From Halalkalicoccus subterraneus (GTDB lineage Archaea; Halobacteriota; Halobacteria; Halobacteriales; Halalkalicoccaceae), in the NCBI RefSeq assembly GCF_003697815.1, contig NZ_RDQG01000052.1:1-32170 (forward strand): DNA of 32,170 nucleotides. Direction: 5' to 3'. A model generated the notes under the pieces. That model saw only the letters and a program-made list of their open reading frames with translations. It was not told where the DNA came from and searched no databases. Below are positions 1-7,945 of the stretch, piece after piece. Positions within the stretch are counted from its first letter, which is position 1. Each line of letters opens with the position of its first letter. Made by a program: the position numbers and the translations under genes.

Positions 1-729
1 CTGGCGATCTACGATCCGCCGGGCGGGATCGGTGTGCGGATGGACGACGCGCTCCGGCAGGGCGACGAGATCGTCACGGATTACGACTCGATGATCGGGA
101 AGTTGATCGTCCACGCGAGTGACCGCGAGGAGTGTATCAGTCGGAGCCTGCGCGCGCTCCGGGAGTACGACATCGAGGGGGTCGTGACGGTGATCCCGTT
201 CCACCGGCTGATGCTCTCGGATAAGCGGTTCGTTTCGGGGACTCACACCACGAAGTACCTCGACGACGAGATGGACCGGAACCGAATCGAGGAGGCCCAG
301 AAACAGTGGGGGAGCGAAACCGACGGCGAGAGCGACGAGGAGGACGTCGTCCATCGGGAGTTCACCGTCGAGGTCAACGGCAAGCGCTTCGAGGTCGACC
401 TCGAAGAACGCGGCGTGCAGGCGGTTGCAGGCGGTGGCTCCGGAGGAAGTGGAGGCGCACAGCCCCCACAGCCTGCGGGTGAAAGCGACGCCGGATCCGA
501 AGAGGTCGCCGCCGAGGGCGAGGAAGTCACCGCCGAGATGCAAGGCACCATCCTCTCGGTCGAAGTCGAGGAGGGTGAGGAGGTCGCAAGCGGCGACGTG
601 CTCTGTGTGCTCGAGGCGATGAAGATGGAAAACGACGTGGTCGCCTCCTCGGGGGGGACCGTCGCACAGGTGCTCGTCAGCGAGGGCGAGAGCGTCGACA
701 TGGGCGATACGCTCGTCGTCATCGACTGA
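1..729 (+). CDS. Acetyl/propionyl-CoA carboxylase biotin carboxylase-BCCP subunit (5' truncated by window)
   Basis: This is the C-terminal 242 residues of a fused biotin carboxylase/biotin carboxyl carrier protein; the reading frame is open through the left edge, so the real start lies outside. The first ~95 residues match the end of a biotin carboxylase domain ([18 protein letters not shown], then the fh..l....F..GTHTTKYL segment). A Gly/Pro-rich linker follows around residues 143-161, then a lipoyl/biotinyl domain with the biotinylation motif EAMKMEN. The acceptor lysine is codon 622-624. The family carboxylates acyl-CoA with bicarbonate and ATP in the cytoplasm together with a carboxyltransferase subunit, which is not in this window. 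The stop codon directly abuts the birA start, so the enzyme and its modifying ligase are probably co-transcribed. Acetyl-CoA versus propionyl-CoA preference cannot be decided here. Confidence 0.95.
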   Translation: MAIYDPPGGIGVRMDDALRQGDEIVTDYDSMIGKLIVHASDREECISRSLRALREYDIEGVVTVIPFHRLMLSDKRFVSGTHTTKYLDDEMDRNRIEEAQKQWGSETDGESDEEDVVHREFTVEVNGKRFEVDLEERGVQAVAGGGSGGSGGAQPPQPAGESDAGSEEVAAEGEEVTAEMQGTILSVEVEEGEEVASGDVLCVLEAMKMENDVVASSGGTVAQVLVSEGESVDMGDTLVVID

Positions 730-1653
730 ATGACGAGCAGGAAGGCGATCCTCGACGCGCTCGCCTCGGGACCCGTCTCCGGCCCCGCGCTGGCCGAGGA
801 GTTGGGTGTATCGCGCACCGCCGTCTGGAAGCAGGTCGAGGTGCTCCGTGAGTCGGGCTTCGACATAGAGACCACCGAGTCGGGCTATCGAATCGTCTCG
901 GTTCCCGATTTCTGCGGTCCGGCCGTCGAGTACGGTCTCGATACGCCCTACCGGGTCGAGTACCACGACGCCATCGCCAGTACGAACGCCCGCGCACGGG
1001 AGTTGGCGAAGGCGGGCGAGGACCGCGTCGTCGTGCTCGCGGACGAGCAGACTGCGGGACGGGGCCGTCTCGACCGGGCGTGGAACGCCCCGAGCGGCGG
1101 CGTCTACCTGAGTTTCGTCCTCCGACCCGAGCTGGCGCCCATGCAGGCGCCCCTCCTCACCCTCGCCGCCGCGGTCGCGACGACCCGGGCGCTGCGCGAG
1201 CCGGGCGTCGATGCAGGGATCAAGTGGCCCAACGACATCCTGCTCGAATCCACGGGCGAGAAACTCGTCGGGATCCTCACGGAGATGGAGGGCGAGGCCG
1301 ACCGGGTCTCGTGGGTCGTGTGTGGGATCGGCGTCAATGCGAACGTCGATAGCGAGGACCTACCCGAGGGCGCGACGAGCGTCCGCGAGCAGGTCGGCGA
1401 TATCGACCGGCGCGCCTTCACCCAGCGAGTCCTCGAAGGGTTCGATTCCCTGAGAACGAACCCCGACGCGATACTCGACGGGTGGCGCGAGGGCGCGATC
1501 ACGCTCGGCCAACGAGTCCGCGTCGAGACCGCCCAAGGTGAGGTCGTCGGCGAGGCCCTCGACATCGAATCACCCGGCCGGTTAGTGATCGAAACGGACG
1601 ACGGGACGGTTCGCGTCCACGCTGGGGACTGCGAGCACCTCCGACCGGTCTGA
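730..1653 (+). CDS. birA: Biotin--[acetyl-CoA-carboxylase] ligase with N-terminal HTH (BirA)
   Basis: A 307-residue bifunctional-type BirA. Residues ~1-55 form a winged helix (LAEELGVSRTAVWKQVEVL) of the kind used for biotin-responsive repression. The catalytic domain carries STNARAR near residue 84, the biotinyl-AMP loop GRGRLDR at 110-116, KWPNDI at 165-170 and GIGVNAN at 199-205, then a small C-terminal SH3-like domain. The protein activates biotin with ATP and attaches it to the BCCP lysine. The ATG follows the upstream TGA with no spacing, so it is translationally linked to the biotin carboxylase/BCCP gene, its obvious substrate. The HTH domain suggests autoregulation, but no operator is visible because the operon promoter lies outside the window. 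Confidence 0.95.
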   Translation: MTSRKAILDALASGPVSGPALAEELGVSRTAVWKQVEVLRESGFDIETTESGYRIVSVPDFCGPAVEYGLDTPYRVEYHDAIASTNARARELAKAGEDRVVVLADEQTAGRGRLDRAWNAPSGGVYLSFVLRPELAPMQAPLLTLAAAVATTRALREPGVDAGIKWPNDILLESTGEKLVGILTEMEGEADRVSWVVCGIGVNANVDSEDLPEGATSVREQVGDIDRRAFTQRVLEGFDSLRTNPDAILDGWREGAITLGQRVRVETAQGEVVGEALDIESPGRLVIETDDGTVRVHAGDCEHLRPV

Positions 1654-1654
1654 G

Positions 1655-2101
1655 TTATCCGACGTCCTCCTCGCGCACTCGGACGGTGAGGACGGGCACC
1701 GGCGAGCCCCGAACGACGCGCTCTGCGACGCTTCCTAGGAGGAGGCGGTCGATCCCGCCACGGCCGTGCGTGCCCATGACGATCAGGTCACAGCCCTGTT
1801 CGGTAGCGTAGCGGACGATCTCCTTCGAGGGCGTGCCCTCGATCAGTCCGGTTTCGATGGGGACGTCCTCCCGTTCGGCGATCTCGCGGACGCGTTCGAG
1901 CGCTTCCTTGCCGTCCTCGCGCAGCATGTCGCTGACGCCCTCCCAGGAGGTCTCCATCGGGAGGCTCGCGAAGTTCGCCGTGTTGACGACGAATACGGCG
2001 TGAATCGACGCTCCGTGGACGCTCGCGAGCGCCACGGCCTGTTCGATGGCGCGCTCGACGCCCGCCGACCCGTCCGTCGGAACGAGAATACGCTCGTACA
2101 T
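1655..2101 (-). CDS. Universal stress protein, UspA family
   Basis: A single-domain 148-residue USP. It opens with YERILVPTDGS and ends with the nucleotide-binding signature GTHGRGGIDRLLLGS (residues 110-124, G-2x-G-9x-G-S), which indicates an ATP-binding USP. Pfam-type USPs are cytoplasmic dimers in stress responses; the specific role is unknown. An in-frame ATG lies four codons upstream, but a TATA-like TTAATT centred ~27 nt upstream of 2101 fits leaderless transcription from the MYERI start, which I chose. That promoter overlaps the stop codon of the upstream amidohydrolase gene. The gene is convergent with birA, separated by a single base. Confidence 0.93.
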   Translation of the reverse strand: MYERILVPTDGSAGVERAIEQAVALASVHGASIHAVFVVNTANFASLPMETSWEGVSDMLREDGKEALERVREIAEREDVPIETGLIEGTPSKEIVRYATEQGCDLIVMGTHGRGGIDRLLLGSVAERVVRGSPVPVLTVRVREEDVG

Positions 2102-2124
2102 CGTGTAGCACATTCACATACTCG

Positions 2125-2131
2125 CTTAATT
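2125..2131 (-). promoter_or_regulatory. TATA-like box of the UspA gene
   Basis: On the minus strand AATTAAG is centred about 27 nt upstream of the ATG at 2101. This is the spacing expected for a haloarchaeal leaderless transcript. It overlaps the amidohydrolase stop codon (2126-2128). Confidence 0.5.
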
Positions 2132-3154
2132 GTGTTGCGCCGGATGGATCACGTTCAGCACGTCAGCAACCCCGGCACGACGCACGACTGCCCGGACAGG
2201 GTCACGTACTCCCGAAAGGTTGTCCGAATCGCCGTCGAGGACGAGCAGGCGCGCCTCACGGCCCTCCTCGATGGTGCCGGCGTCGATACCCGCTATTTCC
2301 GCACCCGCCCGGGTCGCCATCCGTAACACCTCGGGCGCGTCGAGGTCGGTGAATTTGGCGGCGAACTCCATCTCGCGGAACATCGACGGACTGTTGAGCA
2401 TCACGTTGTCGGTGCCGAGCGCGACGCTGGTTCGCTCCACGAGGTCCTCGATGGGCGGCAGGCCCACGTTCGTGACCAGGTTGGCGCGCGGACAGACCAC
2501 GACCGGAACCTCCTGCTTTTCGACCCGGTCGAGATGCTCGGCGCTCGCGTTGACCATGTGGACCAGATAGTCCGGTTCGAGGTCGAGTGCGGGGACGATG
2601 TCGTCGGTGCGGTTCTCGCCGGCGTGGATCCCGAAGGGTTTGCCCACCTCGCGGGCGGCATCGCGCTCGCGCGCGAAATCGTCGTCCGCCGCACCGCTGG
2701 CCCCGTAGCCGTCGCCGACCTCCAGTGCGGCGAGTTCGTCCCGCCCCATCGCGAAGGCATCGACCGGGAGTCCGTCGGCCGCTTCCCTGAGGACCGACAC
2801 CCCATCCGCGCCACCCTCGCGGAAGTCGAGGAAGCCGGTCACGCCGCCCGAGCGCATGAACTCGACCGAGCGCCGGATCGCGGCGACCATCTCATCGCGA
2901 TCGCTCTCCCGGAGCAGGCGGTGTTTCAGCCCGTCCGGCGGGGCAACGAGCTCTTCCAAGGTCAGTCCACGGCCCGCCTCCTTCGCGATGGAGTCCCCGA
3001 TGTGGGTGTGGGCGTTGACGAACGCGGGCGCGACGATCCGGTCGCTGGTGGTCGAAGCCTCCTCGATCGCTTCGATCCGCCCGTCCTCGTAGACGACCCG
3101 TCCTTCGATCGGTTCGAACTCGGGTCCGCGCAGGACGGTTCCTTCGACGATCAT
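2126..3154 (-). CDS. Amidohydrolase family protein (TRZ/ATZ/cytosine deaminase-like)
   Basis: A 342-residue metal-dependent hydrolase of the amidohydrolase superfamily. It shows the short N-terminal beta-sandwich followed by VAPAFVNAHTHIGD, with the HxH metal ligands at residues 49 and 51. Further metal ligands are H177 (GIHAGE), H199 (LVHM) and D249 (ALGTDN). The NAHTHIGD and LGTDN motifs place it with chlorohydrolases and nucleobase deaminases rather than urease-type enzymes. The substrate is not deducible, although deamination of a heterocycle is plausible. It lies 39 nt downstream of the HD-domain gene on the same strand. The gap contains a tRNA 3'-end-like sequence and no good TATA box at the expected distance, so it may be co-transcribed with the HD gene. 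Confidence 0.85.
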   Translation of the reverse strand: MIVEGTVLRGPEFEPIEGRVVYEDGRIEAIEEASTTSDRIVAPAFVNAHTHIGDSIAKEAGRGLTLEELVAPPDGLKHRLLRESDRDEMVAAIRRSVEFMRSGGVTGFLDFREGGADGVSVLREAADGLPVDAFAMGRDELAALEVGDGYGASGAADDDFARERDAAREVGKPFGIHAGENRTDDIVPALDLEPDYLVHMVNASAEHLDRVEKQEVPVVVCPRANLVTNVGLPPIEDLVERTSVALGTDNVMLNSPSMFREMEFAAKFTDLDAPEVLRMATRAGAEIAGIDAGTIEEGREARLLVLDGDSDNLSGVRDPVRAVVRRAGVADVLNVIHPAQHN

Positions 3155-3163
3155 ACGCGGTTC

Positions 3164-3191
3164 TGACGGTCGCGGGATTTGAACCCGCGGG
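3164..3191 (-). other. tRNA 3'-end-like fragment (T-arm plus acceptor strand)
   Basis: On the minus strand the gap between the HD and amidohydrolase genes reads GCGGG-TTCAAAT-CCCGC (3188 down to 3172). This is a perfect 5-bp T-stem with a canonical seven-base T-loop. It is followed by seven bases GACCGTC and an A at 3164, the layout of an acceptor 3' strand plus discriminator. No D-arm or anticodon arm precedes it; the HD gene coding sequence ends immediately upstream. It is therefore not a functional tRNA. It could be the duplicated tRNA end left by an integrative element, or chance. The same inverted repeat could also act as an intercistronic hairpin. Confidence 0.45.
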
Positions 3192-3193
3192 TT

Positions 3194-4426
3194 TTAGTTC
3201 CCGCCCGCACCGAACCGGTCCAGCGTGGTGTGCAGTCCGGGTCGCATATCGCTGATCAGCGTGCCGTCAGTATCGAGCCCCAGTACTGCCTCGGTCGCAT
3301 GGCCCACCCGGTCGGCGACGTCGTCGGGTGCGTAGACGCCGAAACGCCACTGGTTGAGCTGTGACTGCTGGAGGGTCCGTACCAAGGGCGACTGCTCGTC
3401 GAGACGGCGGGTCTCGCCGCCGACCACGACGCGGGTACTCGATTCGGTCATCGTCGGCGCGCCCGGCACGTCGAGGATCACCGCGTCGTCCTCGACGCTC
3501 GCCCGGTCGGCGATCCTTTGTTCATACTCGACGACCGCCTCGTGGTCGAGATCGAGCAGATCGCCCGGGACGTCGCGATACTCGGCCCAGACGGCCCGCT
3601 TGAACAGGTCCCGGCGGGCGAACCGTCGGGCGAGGCCCTCGGTGGTTTCGGTCGTCCGCAGCGCGACCAGCAGATCGTGGTCGTCCATTCTCCTGAGTTC
3701 TTCGGGGTCGGTCCCCGATTCGATCAGCCGCTCGGCACCCCGCCGCAGCATCGACTTGCTGATCCGGGCGACGTGGTGGCTGTACACCGTCGGGTTCATC
3801 AGCGCGCGGGCGACCAGCAGGCTCTCGGCGCTCTGGACGTTGCCCTCCGCGAGGACGAGCTCGCCGTCGACGAAGCGGAGTTCCCGGACCAACCGGCCGT
3901 GGTCGATCGTACCATACGGAACGCCGGTGTGGTGGGCGTCCCGCACGAGGTAATCCATCCGGTCGACGTCGAGTTCGCCCGAGACGAGCCCGCCGTACTG
4001 GCCCTCGCCGTGGATGAGTCCGGCGACCCGATCCGGCTCCAGGTCGTGCTCGCGGAGGATCCCGGGGATCGCCGAGTCGGCGAACACGTCGGCGACGTCC
4101 TCGTGGTACTTGCCGGTGTGACGTTCGATCACGTCCTCGACGTTGTGGCTGTAGGGGCCGTGGCCGACGTCGTGGAGGATCGCCGCGGCCCGCACCCGTT
4201 CTGCGGCCCGGCCCTCGATCCCGAGTTGGGAGAGCGCCTCGCAGGCGAGGTGATACACCCCCAGGGAATGCTCGAAGCGGGTGTGGTTCGCGGAGGGATA
4301 GACCAGCGAAACGGTGCCCAACTGCTTGATGTGACGCAGTCGTTGGACCTCGGGGGTATCGAGCAGCGCGCGGGCGACCCCGTCGACCTCGATGTGGTCG
4401 TGAACGCTGTCCTTGATCGTCTTCAT
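3194..4426 (-). CDS. HD-domain phosphohydrolase (COG1078/SAMHD-like)
   Basis: A 410-residue HD-superfamily protein. The N-terminus has RHIKQLGTVSLVYPSANHTRFEHSLGVYHL (first metal histidine H53 in the RFEHS motif). The HD doublet itself lies in AAILHDVGHGPYSH (H85-D86), and an ELDVDRMDYLVRDAHHTGV segment near residues 155-170 supplies the final aspartate. This arrangement is typical of the dNTPase/SAMHD1-related group of metal-dependent phosphohydrolases (COG1078). The likely role is hydrolysis of nucleotides or nucleotide-like phosphates in the cytoplasm; the substrate is not known. It ends with FGAGGN just before the tRNA-like fragment. Its own promoter is suggested by TTTAAG on the minus strand near 4450-4456. 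Confidence 0.9.
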   Translation of the reverse strand: MKTIKDSVHDHIEVDGVARALLDTPEVQRLRHIKQLGTVSLVYPSANHTRFEHSLGVYHLACEALSQLGIEGRAAERVRAAAILHDVGHGPYSHNVEDVIERHTGKYHEDVADVFADSAIPGILREHDLEPDRVAGLIHGEGQYGGLVSGELDVDRMDYLVRDAHHTGVPYGTIDHGRLVRELRFVDGELVLAEGNVQSAESLLVARALMNPTVYSHHVARISKSMLRRGAERLIESGTDPEELRRMDDHDLLVALRTTETTEGLARRFARRDLFKRAVWAEYRDVPGDLLDLDHEAVVEYEQRIADRASVEDDAVILDVPGAPTMTESSTRVVVGGETRRLDEQSPLVRTLQQSQLNQWRFGVYAPDDVADRVGHATEAVLGLDTDGTLISDMRPGLHTTLDRFGAGGN

Positions 4427-4449
4427 ACGCGCTCTGGGTCGTCGTCGGG

Positions 4450-4456
4450 CTTAAAC
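4450..4456 (-). promoter_or_regulatory. TATA-like box of the HD phosphohydrolase gene
   Basis: GTTTAAG on the minus strand is centred 27 nt upstream of the start codon at 4426, in the 37-nt gap after the amidase stop codon. It fits a leaderless transcript. Confidence 0.5.
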
Positions 4457-4463
4457 CGCCGGT

Positions 4464-5744
4464 CTACAGTGCGCTCGCGATCCCCTCGGCCCACGCGACC
4501 AGGCGCTCGTCGTCGCCGTAGCGCGCGACACACTGTAGGCCGAGCGGGAGTCCGTCGAGGTCGCCGGCGGGTAGCGCCATCGCGGGCTGCCCGCTGTGGG
4601 TCCACGGCAGGTTCATCACCGGGTCGCCAGTGTCGTCGATCCCTTCGGGGGCCGGTCCGGGCGCACCCGGACAGAGCCAGACGTCGATTCCCTCCCGATC
4701 CATCGTCCCCTCGACGGCCTCGCGGAGCGCGCCGCGTCCGGTTCGAGCATCACAGAGCTCCCCGACGCCGACGGCGTGACCCTCGCGGATCAGGTCGGCG
4801 GTCGCCTCGGCATAGTGCTCCTCGTACGCCGCGAAGCGCTCGCTGTGTGAGAGGGCAGTCTCGGCGGCGACCAATGCCTGATGGCGCTCGTTTACGTCCT
4901 CGATATCCGCCAACAGCTCTACCCGCCGAACGTCGTAGCCCGCCGCTTCCAACCGTGTAATCTGCTCGTCGAACGCCTCGCGGGCCGTCGGATCGGCCTG
5001 TTCGAGATACGGCCCCTCGGGGACTCCCAGCGTCGGTTCTCCGGAATTCTCGGGCCGCCAGTGTTCGTAGAGAACGCTCGCAGCGAGCTCCGCGCCCGCG
5101 ACGTCCTGCGTGAAGAATCCGACGTGGTCCACGGAGGGTGCAACCGGGAGCACCCCGCCGATAGGGATCCGTCCGTAGGTCGGCTTCAGGCCGACGATCC
5201 CGCAGAACGCGGCCGGGCGGATCACGGAGCCGATGGTCTGGGAGCCGAGTGCGAGCGGACAGAGCCCGGCGGCGACCGCCGCCGCAGAGCCGCTAGAGGA
5301 ACCGCCGGGCGTGTGATCGGTGTCGTGGGGGTTACGGGTCGGACCGGGCTCGAAGTAGGCGAACTCGGTCGTGACGGTCTTTCCCAGTACCAGCGCGCCG
5401 GCATCCCGCAGCGCGCGCACGCTTGTGGCTTCCGGGCCGGTCACCGCCTCGGAAGGGACCGTCGATCCCGCTTTCGTCTCGAACCCCTCGACGTTGAAGA
5501 TGTCCTTCACTCCGACGGGAACGCCGTACAGCGGCGGCCTCGTCGTCGGGTCGTCGAATCGCGCTTCGAGCGCCCGTGCCTCGCGGTCCAGCCGCCCCCA
5601 GCGATCGGGTTCGTCGAGCAGCGCCTCGATTCGGGGTTCGGCCTGCTCGGCGCGTCCTTCAAGCGTCCCGATGTACTCATCGGGGTCCGTCTCACCGGTT
5701 CGAAGCGACCTCGCGGCCGCGGCGAGCGGTTCGTCGTCGATCAT
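4464..5744 (-). CDS. Amidase signature family hydrolase
   Basis: A 426-residue amidase-signature enzyme. The Ser-cisSer-Lys machinery is visible: GVPVGVKDIF with Lys80, the PGGSSSGSAAAVAAG loop with serines at 149-151, and GSQTIGSVIRPAAF with the likely nucleophile Ser173. Such enzymes hydrolyse carboxamides in the cytoplasm. It resembles stand-alone amidases more than GatA: it is shorter than typical GatA and there is no gatB or gatC nearby. The substrate is unknown. The gene lies between the short-chain fatty acid transporter gene and the HD gene, all on the minus strand, with its own TATA-like sequence near 5769-5774. Confidence 0.9.
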   Translation of the reverse strand: MIDDEPLAAAARSLRTGETDPDEYIGTLEGRAEQAEPRIEALLDEPDRWGRLDREARALEARFDDPTTRPPLYGVPVGVKDIFNVEGFETKAGSTVPSEAVTGPEATSVRALRDAGALVLGKTVTTEFAYFEPGPTRNPHDTDHTPGGSSSGSAAAVAAGLCPLALGSQTIGSVIRPAAFCGIVGLKPTYGRIPIGGVLPVAPSVDHVGFFTQDVAGAELAASVLYEHWRPENSGEPTLGVPEGPYLEQADPTAREAFDEQITRLEAAGYDVRRVELLADIEDVNERHQALVAAETALSHSERFAAYEEHYAEATADLIREGHAVGVGELCDARTGRGALREAVEGTMDREGIDVWLCPGAPGPAPEGIDDTGDPVMNLPWTHSGQPAMALPAGDLDGLPLGLQCVARYGDDERLVAWAEGIASAL

Positions 5745-5768
5745 TCACGAACCGACGCAACGCCACCC

Positions 5769-5774
5769 CTTAAC
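5769..5774 (-). promoter_or_regulatory. TATA-like box of the amidase gene
   Basis: GTTAAG on the minus strand lies about 27 nt upstream of the amidase start at 5744, between the amidase and transporter genes. Confidence 0.45.
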
Positions 5775-5802
5775 CGTTGATGATTGCTACCACGGATCGG
5801 AA

Positions 5803-7197
5803 TCAGTACGGCAGGAAGTACAGCCCGATGGCGAAGACGGGGGTCAGGACGATCATGACGATCAGCGTGTAGCCGAGGATGTCGCGCGCCCGAACCTGCG
5901 TGATTCCGAGCAGGGGGATCGCCCAGAACGGCTGGAACATGTTCGTCCACATGTCGCCGGTGCCGTAGGCGATGATCGCTTGACCGGGTGGGACGCCGAG
6001 TTCGACCGCGGTTCCGCCGATAATACCGCCGATGATCGCCCATTCGCCGCCGCCGCTCGGGGCGAAGAAGTTCATGAAGCCGCCGAGGAGCCACGCGAGG
6101 ACCGGAAAGGTCGCCGGCGTCGCCAGATCCAACAGGAGTTCCGAGATCAGCGCCGAGAGCCCGGAGTTGTCGACGATCCCGAGGATTCCGGCGTAGAAGG
6201 GGAACTGGAGGATGATGCCCGCAGAGCTCTCGGTCGCGTTCCGGATCGCCCCCATGTAGGCGGTCGGCGTCCCGTAGAGGTAGAGGCCGAACGCGATGAA
6301 GGCGAAGTTGAAGACGTTGAGGTCGAGCGCCTCGCCGATTCCGGCGGTCGCGAAGTGCTGGACGACGTAGACCATCATCCCGGTCGCGACCACGTACGCG
6401 ATCAGGCGACTGTCGTTGAGTCGTTCTGCGGGTAGGGCCGTTCCGCCGTCGGTAGCGACCTCCCGCTCGCTTCGATCCTCGGTCCCGTCGTCGATCAGAC
6501 TCGGCGCGTACTCCTCGATCCCGACCGCGTTCTCCCGCGTCGGCGCGAGGAAGTACAGCAGTGGAACGACGGTCGCGAACACGAGGATCGCGAGGCCGAA
6601 CGCGTAGACCGTAAAGACGCTCTCGGAGAGCGGAACGACGCCGATGACGTCCTCGAAGACGTGGCCCTCGGTCGCCGAGAGCAGGCCGGCGCTGGTCGAG
6701 GGACCGACGTGCCAGATGACCTGACTCGTATAACCCGCCGCACACAGGAGCGGGTAGTGGAACGTCTTCCCCCGGCGATAGCCCGCCCGGGCGACGAAGA
6801 CGGCGAAGATGGCCCCGATGATCAGGCCGACCCCCCAGTGGAAGTAGCCCGCAAGCATCGCGACCGCCGCGACGAGCGCCGCCGCCTGTGCGCCGTCGCT
6901 CGGGACCGAGGCGATCCGGTCCAACAGTCCGCTGACCTGCTTCGAGTCGGCGACCGCGTAGCCGGTGACGAGGACGAGGACCATCTGCATCGCGAACTCC
7001 AACAGCTCCCAGAAGCCGTCGTACCAGTTGATGACGTTCTGGAACGCCCCATCGGCCGTGAACACGACCGCCGCCGCGTACGCGATCAGCGTGAGTACGA
7101 TCGCGAAGATGAACGGACTCGGTACCCACCGCTCGGACCAGTTGGCTACACCCTGTCCGAACCGTTGTAGCCCTCCTTGTGAATCGCTAGCAGACAT
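5803..7197 (-). CDS. atoE: Short-chain fatty acid transporter (AtoE family)
   Basis: A 464-residue polytopic membrane protein. It has the AtoE-family N-terminus FGQGVANWSERWVPSPFIFAIVLT, repeated hydrophobic segments through its length, and family-like blocks such as GYFHWGVGLIIGAIFA, the FPFYAGILGIV region and FFAPSGGGEWAIIGGI. The family is thought to take up short-chain fatty acids such as acetoacetate or butyrate. An in-frame upstream ATG at 7215 would add MTRIGC. I prefer the ATG at 7197, which gives a normal N-terminus (MSASDSQGG) and has a weak TATA-like GGCTATGAA about 27 nt upstream. No CoA-transferase or thiolase gene is adjacent, so substrate assignment rests on the family only. 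Confidence 0.88.
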   Translation of the reverse strand: MSASDSQGGLQRFGQGVANWSERWVPSPFIFAIVLTLIAYAAAVVFTADGAFQNVINWYDGFWELLEFAMQMVLVLVTGYAVADSKQVSGLLDRIASVPSDGAQAAALVAAVAMLAGYFHWGVGLIIGAIFAVFVARAGYRRGKTFHYPLLCAAGYTSQVIWHVGPSTSAGLLSATEGHVFEDVIGVVPLSESVFTVYAFGLAILVFATVVPLLYFLAPTRENAVGIEEYAPSLIDDGTEDRSEREVATDGGTALPAERLNDSRLIAYVVATGMMVYVVQHFATAGIGEALDLNVFNFAFIAFGLYLYGTPTAYMGAIRNATESSAGIILQFPFYAGILGIVDNSGLSALISELLLDLATPATFPVLAWLLGGFMNFFAPSGGGEWAIIGGIIGGTAVELGVPPGQAIIAYGTGDMWTNMFQPFWAIPLLGITQVRARDILGYTLIVMIVLTPVFAIGLYFLPY

Positions 7198-7274
7198 GCA
7201 GCCGATGCGAGTCACGCAGGGTTCATAGCCGTTTTGTTTCGACCGGCGGTACGCCGGCAGCTAGTCGCCGAGCG

Positions 7275-7523
7275 TCACGAGCCGTCGCGCAGCGTCCAGT
7301 ACTGTGTCCGCAAGTAGACGATTCCGAAGTAGAGCAACACCAGTGGGGGAAGCACTTCGAACAGGAGCCCGCCGGCCAGCGTGGAGCCGACGACCGCCAA
7401 CCGAACGATCCAGACGAGGCCGAGAACTACGGCGAGCGCTGCGAGGAGCGCTCGCGCGATCACGCCACCCGTTCCGGGTCGGCTCGCGGGCCCGTTCGTT
7501 CGTCTCCCCTCGCCGGCGACCAT
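7275..7523 (-). CDS. Small two-helix membrane protein, unknown function
   Basis: An 82-residue protein starting MVAGEGRRTNG. After a short basic, Gly-rich head it has two hydrophobic stretches: the IARALLAALAVVLGLVWIVR region, and the GGLLFEVLPPLVLLYFGIVY region. It ends in a short polar tail, LRTQYWTLRDGS. It resembles small haloarchaeal membrane proteins of unknown function. An upstream in-frame ATG at 7547 exists. The ATG at 7523 is preferred because AATTAGG lies about 27 nt before it on the minus strand. No function can be assigned. Confidence 0.65.
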   Translation of the reverse strand: MVAGEGRRTNGPASRPGTGGVIARALLAALAVVLGLVWIVRLAVVGSTLAGGLLFEVLPPLVLLYFGIVYLRTQYWTLRDGS

Positions 7524-7569
7524 GCCCCAGAGAGCTATCCCTAACACCTAATTCGCTTCGTTTCGTCGG

Positions 7570-7839
7570 CTACGACTCGATCTTCGCGACGATCTGGCGG
7601 GCCTGCTGCTTGGCTTTTCCCTCGCCGACGTGCTTGTCGATCAGGACGGAGGTCACCTCCCAGTCGTCGCTTCCCTCGACTCTCCCCGTGCGGACCTCGC
7701 TGCCCTCCGAGACGGACTCGGCCGGTTCCGTCGCCCAGTCGGGGGTCCGGATCTCGTCGTAGCGGTCGGGATCGCGAAACCGGACGTGGACGTACTCCTC
7801 GTCCGTTTCGACCAGTTCGATGTCGGGCGTATCTGTCAT
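7570..7839 (-). CDS. Small conserved haloarchaeal protein, unknown function
   Basis: An 89-residue, soluble, acidic protein beginning MTDTPDIELVETDEEYVHVRFRDP. It contains a compact alternating beta-like N-terminal half and a C-terminal helix (VGEGKAKQQARQIVAKI). The pattern suggests a small alpha+beta domain, but I do not recognise a named family. The start at 7839 is supported by CTTTAGT on the minus strand at 7863-7869, giving leaderless spacing. It is divergent from cofD across a 106-bp gap that holds one promoter for each direction. Confidence 0.7.
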   Translation of the reverse strand: MTDTPDIELVETDEEYVHVRFRDPDRYDEIRTPDWATEPAESVSEGSEVRTGRVEGSDDWEVTSVLIDKHVGEGKAKQQARQIVAKIES

Positions 7840-7862
7840 ACGAAACGAGAGCACTGTCGGCG

Positions 7863-7869
7863 ACTAAAG
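7863..7869 (-). promoter_or_regulatory. TATA-like box of the small conserved gene
   Basis: CTTTAGT on the minus strand is centred 27 nt upstream of the start at 7839, in the divergent gap shared with cofD. Confidence 0.45.
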
Positions 7870-7914
7870 CGCCGAGGGTGCTTGCGCAGGCTCGCCTGCC
7901 GGTCGAGAGCGAGC

Positions 7915-7922
7915 GTTTAAGG
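7915..7922 (+). promoter_or_regulatory. TATA-like box of the cofD operon
   Basis: GTTTAAGG is centred ~28 nt before the cofD ATG at 7946. It is the only promoter-like element seen ahead of the four-gene operon. Confidence 0.55.
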
Positions 7923-7945
7923 CAGGTCCTCTACCTATCTCGCGT

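Noticed and set aside
4464-5744. Assignment of the amidase as GatA of the tRNA amidotransferase
   Set aside because: It has the generic amidase signature, but it is shorter than typical GatA and there is no gatB or gatC nearby.
5741-7129. A 462-codon minus-strand frame covering the fatty acid transporter in another frame
   Set aside because: It is Arg/Gly-rich without hydrophobic segments or motifs, whereas the overlapping frame gives a clear AtoE-family membrane protein.
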